Positions 33,691 through 41,625 of a DNA stretch of 64,000 nt are shown piece after piece (within the stretch, counting starts at the first letter, position 1; each line of letters begins with the position of its first letter). Under the pieces are notes generated by a model. It saw only the letters and a list, made by a program, of their open reading frames with translations. It was not told where the DNA came from and did not search any database. The translations under genes and the position numbers were made by a program. The stretch comes from DATHBD01 sp035296325 (lineage in GTDB: Bacteria > Actinomycetota > Actinomycetes > Mycobacteriales > Micromonosporaceae): contig DATHBD010000017.1 of assembly GCA_035296325.1 (NCBI GenBank), positions 1-64,000 of the forward strand, written 5' to 3'.

Positions 33691-33741
33691 ACGAGCCCGG
33701 GTCCGGGGGCGTCGTCTCCGACCGGGGAGCCCCCGGCTCGT
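33691..33741. terminator. Possible bidirectional terminator
   Basis: CCGGGGGC (33703-33710) pairs with GCCCCCGG (33729-33736), flanked by ACGAGCC and GGCTCGT. The element lies between the convergent VWA and ApbE genes. A direct repeat ACCGGGGAGCC overlaps it, so alternative structures exist. Confidence 0.35.
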
Positions 33742-33899
33742 TCTCCTACCGGGGAGCCGCAGGAGAGCAACCAGCAGGCTCCACGTATTGGTGCGTACGG
33801 CAATTGTGTTTCACCGGAACGGCGCCGTCTACCGCGAAACGACTCCAATGTGTAACACCGTGGGCGCAGTTCGTCACGGCCGGACGGTCAACGTGCAGC

Positions 33900-34739
33900 T
33901 CAGCCCGGTGGGCCGGCGGCAAAGCGCCCGATTTCCGGCGGGTCGACCGGGAGCCCGTCGGAGCGGAAGCTGCGCCCGTCCGCGGTGACGGCGGCCGACT
34001 CGTGACCCGCCAGGTGAGCGAGCCAGTCCAGGCCGGGCAGGCCCATGGCGAGGGCGGCGGTGGCGTACGCGTCAGCGAGGCCCAGGTCCGAGCCGACCAC
34101 GGTCACTGAGCACAGGTCCCGGGCCGGCACCCCGCGGTGCGGATCAACCACGTGGAACCCGCGCTCATACGTACCGGACGTGGCCACCGCGAGATCCGCA
34201 CCGACGAGTACCGCGTACACCGACAGCGGTTCAAACGGGTGGCGCAGGCCAACCCGCCACGGCTGGCCGGGCGCGCAGGTGCCCCGCACCCGGACATCGC
34301 CACCGGCGTTGATGCAGTGGTTCACGGCACCGGCGGCGAGGAGGCGGTCGGACGCGACCTGGACCGCCCAGCCCTTGACGTAGCCGGAGGGGTCCAGACG
34401 CCCGGTCGCGTACGCATCGAAGTACCCGTCAGTGACGCGCCACAGTTCGGCGCAGCGCTCAACCACGGTCCGGACGTCGGCGGAGCACTCGCCCACCGCC
34501 AGTTCGCCTCGGCCGAGGCGGCTGACCTCGCTGCCCGGCAGGTAGGTGCTGAAGAGTTCATCGACGGTGCGAAGCCAGCGGAAAACGTCGTCGAGCAGGC
34601 CCTCCACCACCGCAGCAGGCCGATCGTCGACGACCTCGACGGTCACGGCCATGCCCATCACATGCTCAACGCGGTGCCGACCAGGCGCGGGTGCCGGTTG
34701 ATCCTTCCCCGGCGCCGGCTCAAACTCGTTTGGCGGCAT
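33900..34739 (-). CDS. apbE: FAD:protein FMN transferase
   Basis: A 279-residue ApbE-family enzyme that covalently attaches FMN, taken from FAD, to a threonine of an acceptor protein. Motifs: HVMGMAVTVEV near the start, the GYVKGWAVQ segment, NHCINAGGDVRVRG and the C-terminal metal-site region DAYATAALAMG. No clear signal peptide is seen from ATG 34739. The start lies 20 bases inside the preceding FMN-binding gene, whose SGAT site is the obvious target. A longer open frame upstream is a shadow of that gene. Confidence 0.92.
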   Translation of the reverse strand: MPPNEFEPAPGKDQPAPAPGRHRVEHVMGMAVTVEVVDDRPAAVVEGLLDDVFRWLRTVDELFSTYLPGSEVSRLGRGELAVGECSADVRTVVERCAELWRVTDGYFDAYATGRLDPSGYVKGWAVQVASDRLLAAGAVNHCINAGGDVRVRGTCAPGQPWRVGLRHPFEPLSVYAVLVGADLAVATSGTYERGFHVVDPHRGVPARDLCSVTVVGSDLGLADAYATAALAMGLPGLDWLAHLAGHESAAVTADGRSFRSDGLPVDPPEIGRFAAGPPG

Positions 34740-35394
34740 CCAGCGCTGCCTGCAGGGACTTGGTGTACGCGGCGCTGGTGTACGTGGCGCCCGAGACGGT
34801 CTGGATGGCGGCGCTCTGGGCGACGAGGGCCTCCTCGCGCAGCTCCGCCCCGGCACGTTTACTGATCTGGACCGACATGCCGTCGCCGTCGGGCAGCCGA
34901 AGCGCGGCAACCTCCGTGAGGCGCCCGCCGGCGACCGTGATCCGCACCTGGACCTGGCCGTATTTGCTGGTGACCAGGGATCCGGTGAAGGCGCCGTCAC
35001 GCAGGGCCGCAGGCGCCACAGCCGGAGGAGCGCTCTTACCGCCCGGTGCGGTGCCGCCCGGGGCAGTGCCGCCCTGGGTGGCGGCGCCCTGGGCAGTGCC
35101 GCCCTGGGCAGTGCCGCCCTGGGTGGCGGCGCCCGCGCCCGTCCCACCGGGGTCCGCGCCGGCCGGGCCGGCACCGCCGGGGTCCGTCCCGCCGGGACCG
35201 GCACTGTTCGGACCCGTGCCGTCGGGGCCGGGACCGCCCGGGGCGGTACCTTCGGGGCCCGCTCCGGGCGTCGGCGAGCTTCCCGAATCGGCAAGCACGG
35301 TCGAGGCGGGGCTGGTCACCAGCCCAGCCTTCAGCCCCACCAGCAGGCTTGTGCCTGCGGCCGTGCTCAACAGCGCGACGATGGCGCGGCGCAA
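34720..35394 (-). CDS. FMN-binding (flavinylated) extracytoplasmic protein
   Basis: A 224-residue protein. An N-terminal signal/anchor (residues 4-25) is followed by about 90 residues of Gly/Pro/Thr-rich linker containing GGTAQ/GGTAP pentapeptide repeats, then an FMN_bind domain (130-224). The flavinylation motif is TVSGATYTS with Thr204 as the expected attachment site. It overlaps the ApbE gene by 20 bases and follows a ferric-reductase-like protein, forming an extracytoplasmic flavin electron-transfer unit. The electron acceptor is unknown. Confidence 0.9.
   Translation of the reverse strand: MRRAIVALLSTAAGTSLLVGLKAGLVTSPASTVLADSGSSPTPGAGPEGTAPGGPGPDGTGPNSAGPGGTDPGGAGPAGADPGGTGAGAATQGGTAQGGTAQGAATQGGTAPGGTAPGGKSAPPAVAPAALRDGAFTGSLVTSKYGQVQVRITVAGGRLTEVAALRLPDGDGMSVQISKRAGAELREEALVAQSAAIQTVSGATYTSAAYTKSLQAALDAAKRV
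35041..35135 (-). repeat. 15-bp coding tandem repeat in FMN-binding linker
   Basis: About six units related to GCAGTGCCGCCCTGG encode GGTAQ/GGTAP/GAATQ pentapeptides. The repeat lies wholly in the linker between the signal/anchor and the FMN domain, so copy-number change would keep the frame. Confidence 0.7.
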
Positions 35395-35409
35395 CGTGGT
35401 ACCTCCGGC

Positions 35410-37689
35410 TCAGAACTCGAATGGGTCGACGTGGATGTTGCGACGACGCACCCGCAGGCGACGCAGCACGCCGGTGGTGTGCTGGACGAACGATTGCGGG
35501 CCGCAGAGGTACACGTCCCGCTCGGCAACGTCCGGCACGAGTTGGCGGATGCCTTCGGGACTCATCATCCACTGCACCTCCGGCTCGTCCCGGTTGCCGA
35601 TGACGTACCAGATGTGGGCATGCCGGGTCTCAGCGAGCCAGTCGAGTTCCCGGCCGAACGCGACGTCGACCTCGTCGCGGGCGCGGTAGATCACCACCGC
35701 GCCGGGGGGCAACTCCTCCAGCACCGCCCGGACAGGGGCGATGCCGCTGCCGGCGGCGATGAGGAGTGATCCACCTCGGTTACGGCGCTCCGCGGTGAAG
35801 TCGCCGGACGGGCCATCGATCAGCACCTTCGCGCCGACGGGTAGCTGAGCAAGGTTGCCGGTGTGGTCACCGACCGACTTCGCGGTCAACCGCAGCCACT
35901 GGTCATGGGGCGCGGCGGAGAGCGAGAACGGATGCGACTGCCACCACCGGCCGCGGGTCAGGAACCGCCACCGGAAGAACTGGCCGGCGCGAACCTGCAG
36001 GCGGTCCAGGTCGCGACCGGTGACGTAGACGGAGACCGTGTCGGCGGCCTCCGGGACCACCTCCACCACCCGGAGCCGGTGGCGCAGGTTCAACCGCGCC
36101 GGCTCGATGAGCCGGCCCCAGACCAGCATGCCGATCACGACGAGGTACAGGGCGATCCAGCCGTACCGCACCAGGCCGGCCGTGGAAAGCTGCTCCCCGA
36201 GCGCGAACTGGTGGCCGTAGCCCAGCAGCAGAATCAGGTACGTGCTCAGGTGCAGCAGATGCCACACCTCGTACGGCAGGGCACGGCGGATCGCCCGGAT
36301 GCCGAGCAGCCCGGTTCCGGTCAGGATCACCGTGGCGATCGTGGCACTGACCATGTCTTCGAGCTGGGTCAGGATCGTCCAGAACTGGCTGAAGATCGAG
36401 ACGCCCCGGAATCCGGCGTAGCCGAGCACGATCAACACGGCGTGGGCCAGGACGATCACGACCACGGAGCCGCCCAGCTCGCGGTGCCAGAGCAGCATGT
36501 GCCTGGTGCCGATCCATCGTTCCAGCCAGCCCAGGCGGCTGATCAGGACGATCTGGACCAGGAGGAGGTACCCCCCGACCAACCCGGTGATGCGCCCCGC
36601 CGCAACCAGTAGCCCCGAAGTCGTGGTGAGGGACTGCGTCGGGGTGTCCAGCCACCACGGTGCCACGCACGCCACCAGACCGAGGAAGAAGATTGCCCGG
36701 AGCACCCACCGCCCGGGCCACATGCGGCGGACCGGCGTGGCGGGCCGGAAGAACACATCCGGTGGATGCTCCGGCTCGGCAACTCGATGGGTTGCGGGCG
36801 CCCGCCCCTCCGCGGTGTCGGCAGCCAACGGCTCCGCCGGGAACTGTCCGGTCCCGTGCCGACCAGGGGCGGGCTGGCTCGGGGCGAACTGCGCCGGGGC
36901 AGGCGGGGCCGGGGCGAACTGCGTCGGGGCAGGCGGGGCCGGGGCGAACTGCGCCGGAGCGAACTGCGCCGGGGCGAACTGCGCCGGGGCGAACTGGCCC
37001 GAGGCGAGGTGACCCGACGCAAGTTGGGTCGCGGCGAATTGGGCTGGCGCGTACGGGGCGTCGGGGGGACCGGGTTGAGTCCGGCCGATTGGGGCCGGGG
37101 TGGGTGGGGCCGGGGGGAACCGGGTCTGGGCGGATTGGGCCGCGCGGAACTGGCCGGTGACCGGATGCTCCGGGGCAAGGCGCTGGCTGGGTCGGGCATC
37201 CGAGACCGGGCCAGGCGCGAATCGCGGAGCAGGATGGGCTGCGGGTTGCGGCGCCGGTACCTGAGGGGCGCCCCCCACTTCATCGGCGCGCTCACCACGG
37301 GCGGGCGGCTGATACGCCGGCGTTCCGTACTGCGGCGTCCCGTACTGCGGCGTCTCGTATACCGGTGTCTCGTATACCGGTGTCTCGTACGCCGACGGCC
37401 AGTACGCCGGCTGCTGCTGCGCCCGCGCATCGCGGACCGGCGGCTCCGCCCGCGCGTCGCGGGTCTGCGCGTCGCGGGCCCGGGGGTCGACACCGCCGGG
37501 TGCGCTGGTCTGGTCAGCCCTGGACGCCGCGTCGGTGTCCCAGAGGTCCGCCGTGTCGAGCCGCGTCCGGGAGCGATTGTCGAGCCGCCGCCGCAGGACC
37601 GCAGCGGACGGACCCGAGGTCCAACTGCCGGAATCGCCGGCCGGGTCGCTACGCGACCAGCCGGAAGCCACCAGGCCGTCAGGATCCAC
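35410..37689 (-). CDS. Ferric reductase-like oxidoreductase with long disordered N-terminus
   Basis: A 759-residue membrane flavohaemoprotein. Residues 1-315 are a Pro/Ala/Gln-rich disordered cytosolic region with two pentapeptide repeat tracts. A six-helix ferric reductase-like domain follows (about 325-530) with paired haem histidines in LLWHRELGG, VLAHAVLIV, HLLHLSTY and YGHQF. The C-terminal part (540-759) is a ferredoxin-NADP-reductase-type module with HPFSLSAA (FAD), AAGSGIAPVRAVL (NAD(P)H) and YLCGPQSF. Electrons probably flow from NAD(P)H across the membrane to the flavinylated protein encoded next. The start could lie further downstream, since the N-terminus has no homology support. 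Confidence 0.88.
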   Translation of the reverse strand: MDPDGLVASGWSRSDPAGDSGSWTSGPSAAVLRRRLDNRSRTRLDTADLWDTDAASRADQTSAPGGVDPRARDAQTRDARAEPPVRDARAQQQPAYWPSAYETPVYETPVYETPQYGTPQYGTPAYQPPARGERADEVGGAPQVPAPQPAAHPAPRFAPGPVSDARPSQRLAPEHPVTGQFRAAQSAQTRFPPAPPTPAPIGRTQPGPPDAPYAPAQFAATQLASGHLASGQFAPAQFAPAQFAPAQFAPAPPAPTQFAPAPPAPAQFAPSQPAPGRHGTGQFPAEPLAADTAEGRAPATHRVAEPEHPPDVFFRPATPVRRMWPGRWVLRAIFFLGLVACVAPWWLDTPTQSLTTTSGLLVAAGRITGLVGGYLLLVQIVLISRLGWLERWIGTRHMLLWHRELGGSVVVIVLAHAVLIVLGYAGFRGVSIFSQFWTILTQLEDMVSATIATVILTGTGLLGIRAIRRALPYEVWHLLHLSTYLILLLGYGHQFALGEQLSTAGLVRYGWIALYLVVIGMLVWGRLIEPARLNLRHRLRVVEVVPEAADTVSVYVTGRDLDRLQVRAGQFFRWRFLTRGRWWQSHPFSLSAAPHDQWLRLTAKSVGDHTGNLAQLPVGAKVLIDGPSGDFTAERRNRGGSLLIAAGSGIAPVRAVLEELPPGAVVIYRARDEVDVAFGRELDWLAETRHAHIWYVIGNRDEPEVQWMMSPEGIRQLVPDVAERDVYLCGPQSFVQHTTGVLRRLRVRRRNIHVDPFEF
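36880..37015 (-). repeat. 15/30-bp coding tandem repeats (QFAPA tract)
   Basis: Two 30-bp units and about five 15-bp units encode a QFAPA/PPAP pentapeptide tract in the N-terminal tail of the ferric reductase-like protein. Several units are identical, pointing to recent slippage. Confidence 0.75.
37321..37395 (-). repeat. 15-bp coding tandem repeats (YETPV tract)
   Basis: Five near-identical 15-bp units encode YETPV, YETPV, YETPQ, YGTPQ and YGTPA in the same N-terminal tail. Tyr and Thr in each unit are potential phosphorylation sites; that is speculation. Confidence 0.7.
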
Positions 37690-37867
37690 AGGTAGGTCCT
37701 ACCAGGGTTGGCGGAGAGTGCGGTAAGCCGACCCGGTAGCTTCAGGAAATCTTGCGCCCCACTTAGGCTGCGCTTAGAAAAGCTGACGCAGCGTGGTCGG
37801 TAGACGACACCAAGCACCAGAACCCCACCGGGCCCCTGGGGAAGGATGGTGCTGGAGGTGACGACCG

Positions 37868-39106
37868 ATGCGTCTTGATCCATACCGGCGGGTGCTCGCC
37901 ATCGCCGGGCTCCGTCCGCTGCTGGTGGCGGCGGTGCTGGCCCGGGTGCCGGTCACCATGACAGCAGTCACATTGACGCTGCACGTGGTGCTGAACCTGG
38001 ACCGGGGGTACGGCGCCGCCGGGCTCGTCGCCGCCGCCGCGACGGTCGGCTCGGCACTTGGCGGCCCGCTGCTCGGTCGACTCGTCGACCGCCGGGGCCT
38101 GCGGCTGGTGCTCGCCATCACCACGGTTGCGGAGGCGACGTTCTGGGGCTGCGCCCCGCTGCTGCCGTACCCGGCGTTGCTCGGCTTTGCCCTGCTCGGC
38201 GGGCTGCTCACGTTGCCGGTGTTCTCCGTGGTCCGGCAATCCCTGGCGGCGCTCGTGCCGGCTGATCAGCGGCGGCCGGCATATGCGCTGGACTCGATGC
38301 TCGTCGAGGTGTCGTTCATGGTGGGACCGGCACTTGCGGTGCTGCTCGTCACCACGCTGTCCGCGGGGACGACCATGTGGATCATCGGCGCCGCAATGGT
38401 CGCTGCCGGCAGCACGCTGTACCTGCTCAACCCGAGGGTGCGCACCACACAGGAGGAGGCGGAGCACGCCGGCCCCCTACGTCGCCGGGAGTGGCTGCGG
38501 CCGGAGCTGATCGCCATGCTGCTGATCGCGTTCGCGACCACCGTGGTCCTGGGTGGTACCGATGTTGCCCTGGTCGCCGCGATGCGGGCAGCGGACGAGG
38601 TCGCCTGGACCGGCGTGGTGTTCGCCGCCTGGGCCGGCGTATCGCTGGTCGGCGGTTTCGTCTATGGCATGATCGCCAACCCGCCCCGCCCGGTGGTGCT
38701 GCTCGGGCTCCTGGGTCTCGCCACGGTGCCGATCGGCCTGGGGCACGGCTGGGAGATGCTGATCTTGACGATCATCCCAGCCGGGTTCCTGTGTGCGCCG
38801 ACCCTCACGGCGACGACCGATGTCGTCAGCCGACTGGTCCCCGCGTCCGCCCGCGGGGAGGCGATGGGCTGGCACGGCTCGGCGATGACCGCCGGTGTGG
38901 CGTGCGGCGCCCCGTTGGCCGGCGTGGTCATCGATCACTCTTCGCCAGCCTGGGGTTTCGTCGCCGTGGGCGCGGTCGGTCTCCTCGTCGCGGTCGTGTT
39001 CGTTCCGCTCCTGCGCCGGGTGGCGCGCGCCGACGAAGTACCCGTAACTGAGACGCACAGCACCATCGATTCGAGCGGTGAACCGCGTCCCGTTTGCACG
39101 GAATGA
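37868..39106 (+). CDS. MFS transporter
   Basis: A 412-residue major facilitator superfamily protein with about twelve hydrophobic segments. It has the loop 2-3 signature GGPLLGRLVDRRGLRLVL and a central hydrophilic loop (about 190-215). The ATG is preceded by GGAGG eight bases upstream. The substrate is not evident; proteins of this group are usually annotated as drug or metabolite exporters. It is divergent from the ferric reductase-like gene, with 178 bases between them. Confidence 0.88.
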   Translation: MRLDPYRRVLAIAGLRPLLVAAVLARVPVTMTAVTLTLHVVLNLDRGYGAAGLVAAAATVGSALGGPLLGRLVDRRGLRLVLAITTVAEATFWGCAPLLPYPALLGFALLGGLLTLPVFSVVRQSLAALVPADQRRPAYALDSMLVEVSFMVGPALAVLLVTTLSAGTTMWIIGAAMVAAGSTLYLLNPRVRTTQEEAEHAGPLRRREWLRPELIAMLLIAFATTVVLGGTDVALVAAMRAADEVAWTGVVFAAWAGVSLVGGFVYGMIANPPRPVVLLGLLGLATVPIGLGHGWEMLILTIIPAGFLCAPTLTATTDVVSRLVPASARGEAMGWHGSAMTAGVACGAPLAGVVIDHSSPAWGFVAVGAVGLLVAVVFVPLLRRVARADEVPVTETHSTIDSSGEPRPVCTE

Positions 39107-39167
39107 GGGCGGGTATCGCACCGGTTGCAGCGCGGGACAGGCTCGCAGCTGGGGCCGAGGGGGCACG

Positions 39168-39659
39168 ATGACGGACGACGCCGGGTACTCACCACACGAG
39201 CACCGCCCGCTGCGGGGTTACCTGACCCTGATGAGCGTGTACGCCGGTGGGACGCTCGGGGCCGCGGCCCTGGCCAGACGCACCGGGCGGACGCTGCCGG
39301 AACGCCTCGACGCCACCGACATCGCCACGCTGGCCGTCGCAACCCACAAGCTGAGCCGCATCATCTCCAAGGACAGCGTGACGAGCCCGCTGCGGGCGCC
39401 GTTCACGAGGTACGAGGAACCGGCCGGTGAGGCCGAGCTGAACGAGAGCCCGCGCGGGAGCGGCGTCAGGCACTCCCTCGGCGAGCTGCTGACCTGCCCC
39501 TTCTGCATGGCGGTCTGGGTCGCGACCGGGTTCGCCGGTGGTCTGGTCTTTGCGCCCCGGCTGACCAGGCTGGTGGCTGGCGCGGCCGCCGCGGTCGCCG
39601 GCGCGGACTTCCTGCACATCGGGTACACCATCGCCAAGCAGTCGGTACACAGGGACTGA
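39168..39659 (+). CDS. DUF1360 protein
   Basis: A 163-residue DUF1360 protein. Conserved elements are LATHKLSR-like VATHKLSRIISKD, TSPLRAPFTRYEE, and the metal-site-like ELLTCPFCMAVWVA, then a hydrophobic C-terminus with two membrane-associated segments. The role of the family is unknown. The ATG at 39168 is chosen over the earlier in-frame 39078 because it gives the family N-terminus and follows a G-rich ribosome site. It starts 61 bases after the MFS gene and may be co-transcribed with it. Confidence 0.85.
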   Translation: MTDDAGYSPHEHRPLRGYLTLMSVYAGGTLGAAALARRTGRTLPERLDATDIATLAVATHKLSRIISKDSVTSPLRAPFTRYEEPAGEAELNESPRGSGVRHSLGELLTCPFCMAVWVATGFAGGLVFAPRLTRLVAGAAAAVAGADFLHIGYTIAKQSVHRD

Positions 39660-39773
39660 GCCACCGAGCGCGGTATTCCTCTCCCGGGCGTCCCGGCCGC
39701 CGTCGATACGACGCGCACCCGTCGCGGCGCCCGGTCCGCACGCGCGGACGACCTTCTGCTGCGTGATCAGTGA

Positions 39774-39802
39774 CGAACACCTCGTGAGCATTCCGGTGTT
39801 CG
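39774..39802. promoter_or_regulatory. Hairpin CGAACACC...GGTGTTCG in the 39660-39883 interval
   Basis: Perfect 8-bp arms with a 13-base loop lie about 80 bases before the acidic small ORF and 115 bases after DUF1360. It could be an operator, a leader structure or a weak terminator. Nothing else is recognised in this 224-base gap. Confidence 0.3.
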
Positions 39803-39883
39803 AGGGGTCCGTCAGGGTAGTGGGGATGGTAAACCGGTTGTACGCGCCTCGTCGGGTGCGTGCATGACTGCGGGGAGGCTGGC

Positions 39884-40135
39884 ATGCGACTTCACGACGA
39901 CGACATCACCACGACGGGCGCTGGCGGTACGGCCGACGGGCCGGCTGACGGCGGCGCCATGCAGGGCGCGCACGACGGCGGCGCTGACGGCGGCGCCGAC
40001 AGTGCACCGGTCAGTGGCGCCGATCCATTGACCGAATCCGGCAGGAGCGGTGGCCCCACCGGCACTGGCGCGGACCTCGGCCCGGCCGAGGGCGGCAGTG
40101 TCGGCTCAGCCGACGACCGAGCCGCTGAACGATGA
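39884..40135 (+). CDS. Acidic Gly/Ala/Asp-rich small protein
   Basis: An 83-residue, cysteine-free, strongly acidic protein made largely of Gly, Ala, Asp and Ser (for example DGGADGGADSAP). No domain is recognised and it should be disordered. The ATG at 39884 has GGGGAGG five bases upstream, one of the best ribosome sites in the region. Its stop TGA overlaps the ATG of a 28-codon ORF (ATGA), which in turn overlaps the JmjC-oxygenase start. It may be a substrate or leader for that oxygenase; that is inference from context. Confidence 0.6.
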   Translation: MRLHDDDITTTGAGGTADGPADGGAMQGAHDGGADGGADSAPVSGADPLTESGRSGGPTGTGADLGPAEGGSVGSADDRAAER

Positions 40136-40232
40136 CCACCCGAGCCCGAGCAATGACCATCCCACCCCGGGCGATGACCAGTCGAAGCCGAGCGATGACG
40201 ACTGAGCGGAAGCTATGACCATCGAGCGGGAG
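40130..40232 (+). repeat. 21-bp degenerate tandem repeat spanning the oxygenase start
   Basis: Five units begin with C(G/A/T)ATGAC and lie at 40130, 40151, 40172, 40193 and 40213. The first three are 21 bases long and the last two 20. The start codon of the JmjC-oxygenase gene is the ATG of the fifth unit. In the ATG frame the units encode heptapeptides beginning Met-Thr. Confidence 0.8.
40132..40218 (+). CDS. 28-codon heptad-repeat ORF bridging two genes
   Basis: A small ORF of four heptads, the first three of the form MTxxxRA and the last MTTERKL. Its ATG overlaps the stop of the acidic ORF (ATGA at 40132-40135) and its TGA overlaps the ATG of the JmjC-oxygenase gene (ATGA at 40215-40218). 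The product would be basic, with an Arg at the sixth position of the first three heptads. It may serve mainly as a translational relay between its neighbours, or be a peptide in its own right. Expression is unproven. Confidence 0.45.
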   Translation: MTTRARAMTIPPRAMTSRSRAMTTERKL

Positions 40233-41498
40233 ACGGCCGGCGCGCCGACGCGCCCGGCCCACCAGGTGCACCGGGCTCACCCGGCGTTGAGCCGATGTAT
40301 CGCGGTCGCTCCCGCGGAGTTCGCCACGTGGTACTGGTCGGTCCGCCCACTGCACTCCCCCGCGGCGGATCTCCCCAAGGGGTTCGACGACCTGCTGAGT
40401 GTGGCCGACGTCGACGAGTTGGTGAGTCGGCGGGGCGTGCGGACACCCTTCCTGCGGGTGGTGAACGACGGCCGGGTGGTGCCCACGCAGCGGTTCTCCG
40501 GTAGCGGAGGCGCCGGGGCCGAGGTCGCCGACCAGGTGGTCGACGATCGGGTCCTCGAGTTGGTGATGGACGGCGCGACGCTGGTGCTGCAGGGGCTGCA
40601 CCGCCTCTGGCCGGCGCTGATCGACTTCACCGTGGCGCTTCGTGCCGAGCTGGGCCATCCGGTCCAGGTCAACGCCTATCTCACGCCGGCCGGCGCACAA
40701 GGGCTGGGGGCGCACTACGACACGCATGACGTGTTCGTGCTGCAGGTGGCCGGCCGCAAACGCTGGCGGGTCCACCGGCCGGTCAAGGGCAGCCCGTTGG
40801 AGAGCCAGCCGTGGGGCGGTCAGCTCGACGAGGTCAACGCGACCGCCGACGGCGAGCCGGCACTGGACGTGACGCTGGAGCCGGGCGACTCGCTCTACCT
40901 GCCCCGCGGCTGGCTGCATTCGGCCACCGCGCTCGACGAACGGTCCCTGCACCTCACCGTGGGGATCAGGCCCATCACGCGGTACGCCGTACTGGAGGCG
41001 CTGACCACGCTCGCAGCCGAGGACGAAGAGCTCCGGGCGGCCTTGCCGATGGGGGTGAACATCGCCAATCCGGCCGAGTTGTCGGTGCACCTTGCCGAGA
41101 CGGTGGCGGCGCTGGGCAACTGGCTCGGCCGGGCCGAACCGGCCGGCATCGCGACCGTGCTGACCGAACGGTTCTGGCCGGCCAGCCGACCGGCGCCGAT
41201 CCGACCGCTGGCACAGGCCGACGCGATCGCTTCGCTTGCTCCGGACAGCCGGGTGACGGTACGGCCAGGGCTGCAGTGGCGCCTGGTCCGCCACGAGCCC
41301 GAGCGCGTGACGCTGCACCTGACCGATCGGGCGCTGACCTTCCCCCGCCACTGCGAGCCGGCACTGCGAACTGTGCTGAGCGGGTCGGTGGAACGGGTCG
41401 GTGACCTGCCGGGCCTGCCGGATGACACCGACCGACTGGTGCTGGGTCGCCGTCTTCTCCGCGAGGCCGTGCTGGTGCCCGCCCAGGCCGCCCGGTAG
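40215..41498 (+). CDS. JmjC/cupin-4 type 2-oxoglutarate oxygenase
   Basis: A 427-residue protein related to the ribosomal-oxygenase (YcfD/NO66) group of Fe(II)/2-oxoglutarate enzymes, which hydroxylate Arg or His side chains of proteins. The iron triad is visible as His167-Tyr-Asp169 (GAHYDTHDVFVLQ) and His235 (LPRGWLHSA), with the RKRWRVHRP strand following. A dimerisation/winged-helix-like C-terminal part (about 250-427) completes the ROX layout. Its ATG is embedded in the 21-bp repeat and overlaps the stop of the 28-codon ORF. The substrate could be a ribosomal protein or the small proteins encoded ahead of it. Confidence 0.85.
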   Translation: MTIERETAGAPTRPAHQVHRAHPALSRCIAVAPAEFATWYWSVRPLHSPAADLPKGFDDLLSVADVDELVSRRGVRTPFLRVVNDGRVVPTQRFSGSGGAGAEVADQVVDDRVLELVMDGATLVLQGLHRLWPALIDFTVALRAELGHPVQVNAYLTPAGAQGLGAHYDTHDVFVLQVAGRKRWRVHRPVKGSPLESQPWGGQLDEVNATADGEPALDVTLEPGDSLYLPRGWLHSATALDERSLHLTVGIRPITRYAVLEALTTLAAEDEELRAALPMGVNIANPAELSVHLAETVAALGNWLGRAEPAGIATVLTERFWPASRPAPIRPLAQADAIASLAPDSRVTVRPGLQWRLVRHEPERVTLHLTDRALTFPRHCEPALRTVLSGSVERVGDLPGLPDDTDRLVLGRRLLREAVLVPAQAAR

Positions 41499-41625
41499 CC
41501 GCCCGGCCGCCGGCCGGCCGCGCCGAGCGGAAATGGCAGGACGCCCGGTTTGGGGCGGAAATACCGGAAATCTGAGTACTCTTACCGGCACAAGGTTGTG
41601 GGATTCAGCCGGTGATGGGGGATCG

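Noticed and set aside
36880..37395. CRISPR-like or satellite repeats
   Set aside because: The units are 15 bp, contiguous without spacers, and encode pentapeptides in frame within one gene.
41401..41625. Upstream extension of the histidine kinase frame
   Set aside because: It overlaps the end of the JmjC-oxygenase gene in another frame and has no domain homology; the ATG at 41626 is better supported.
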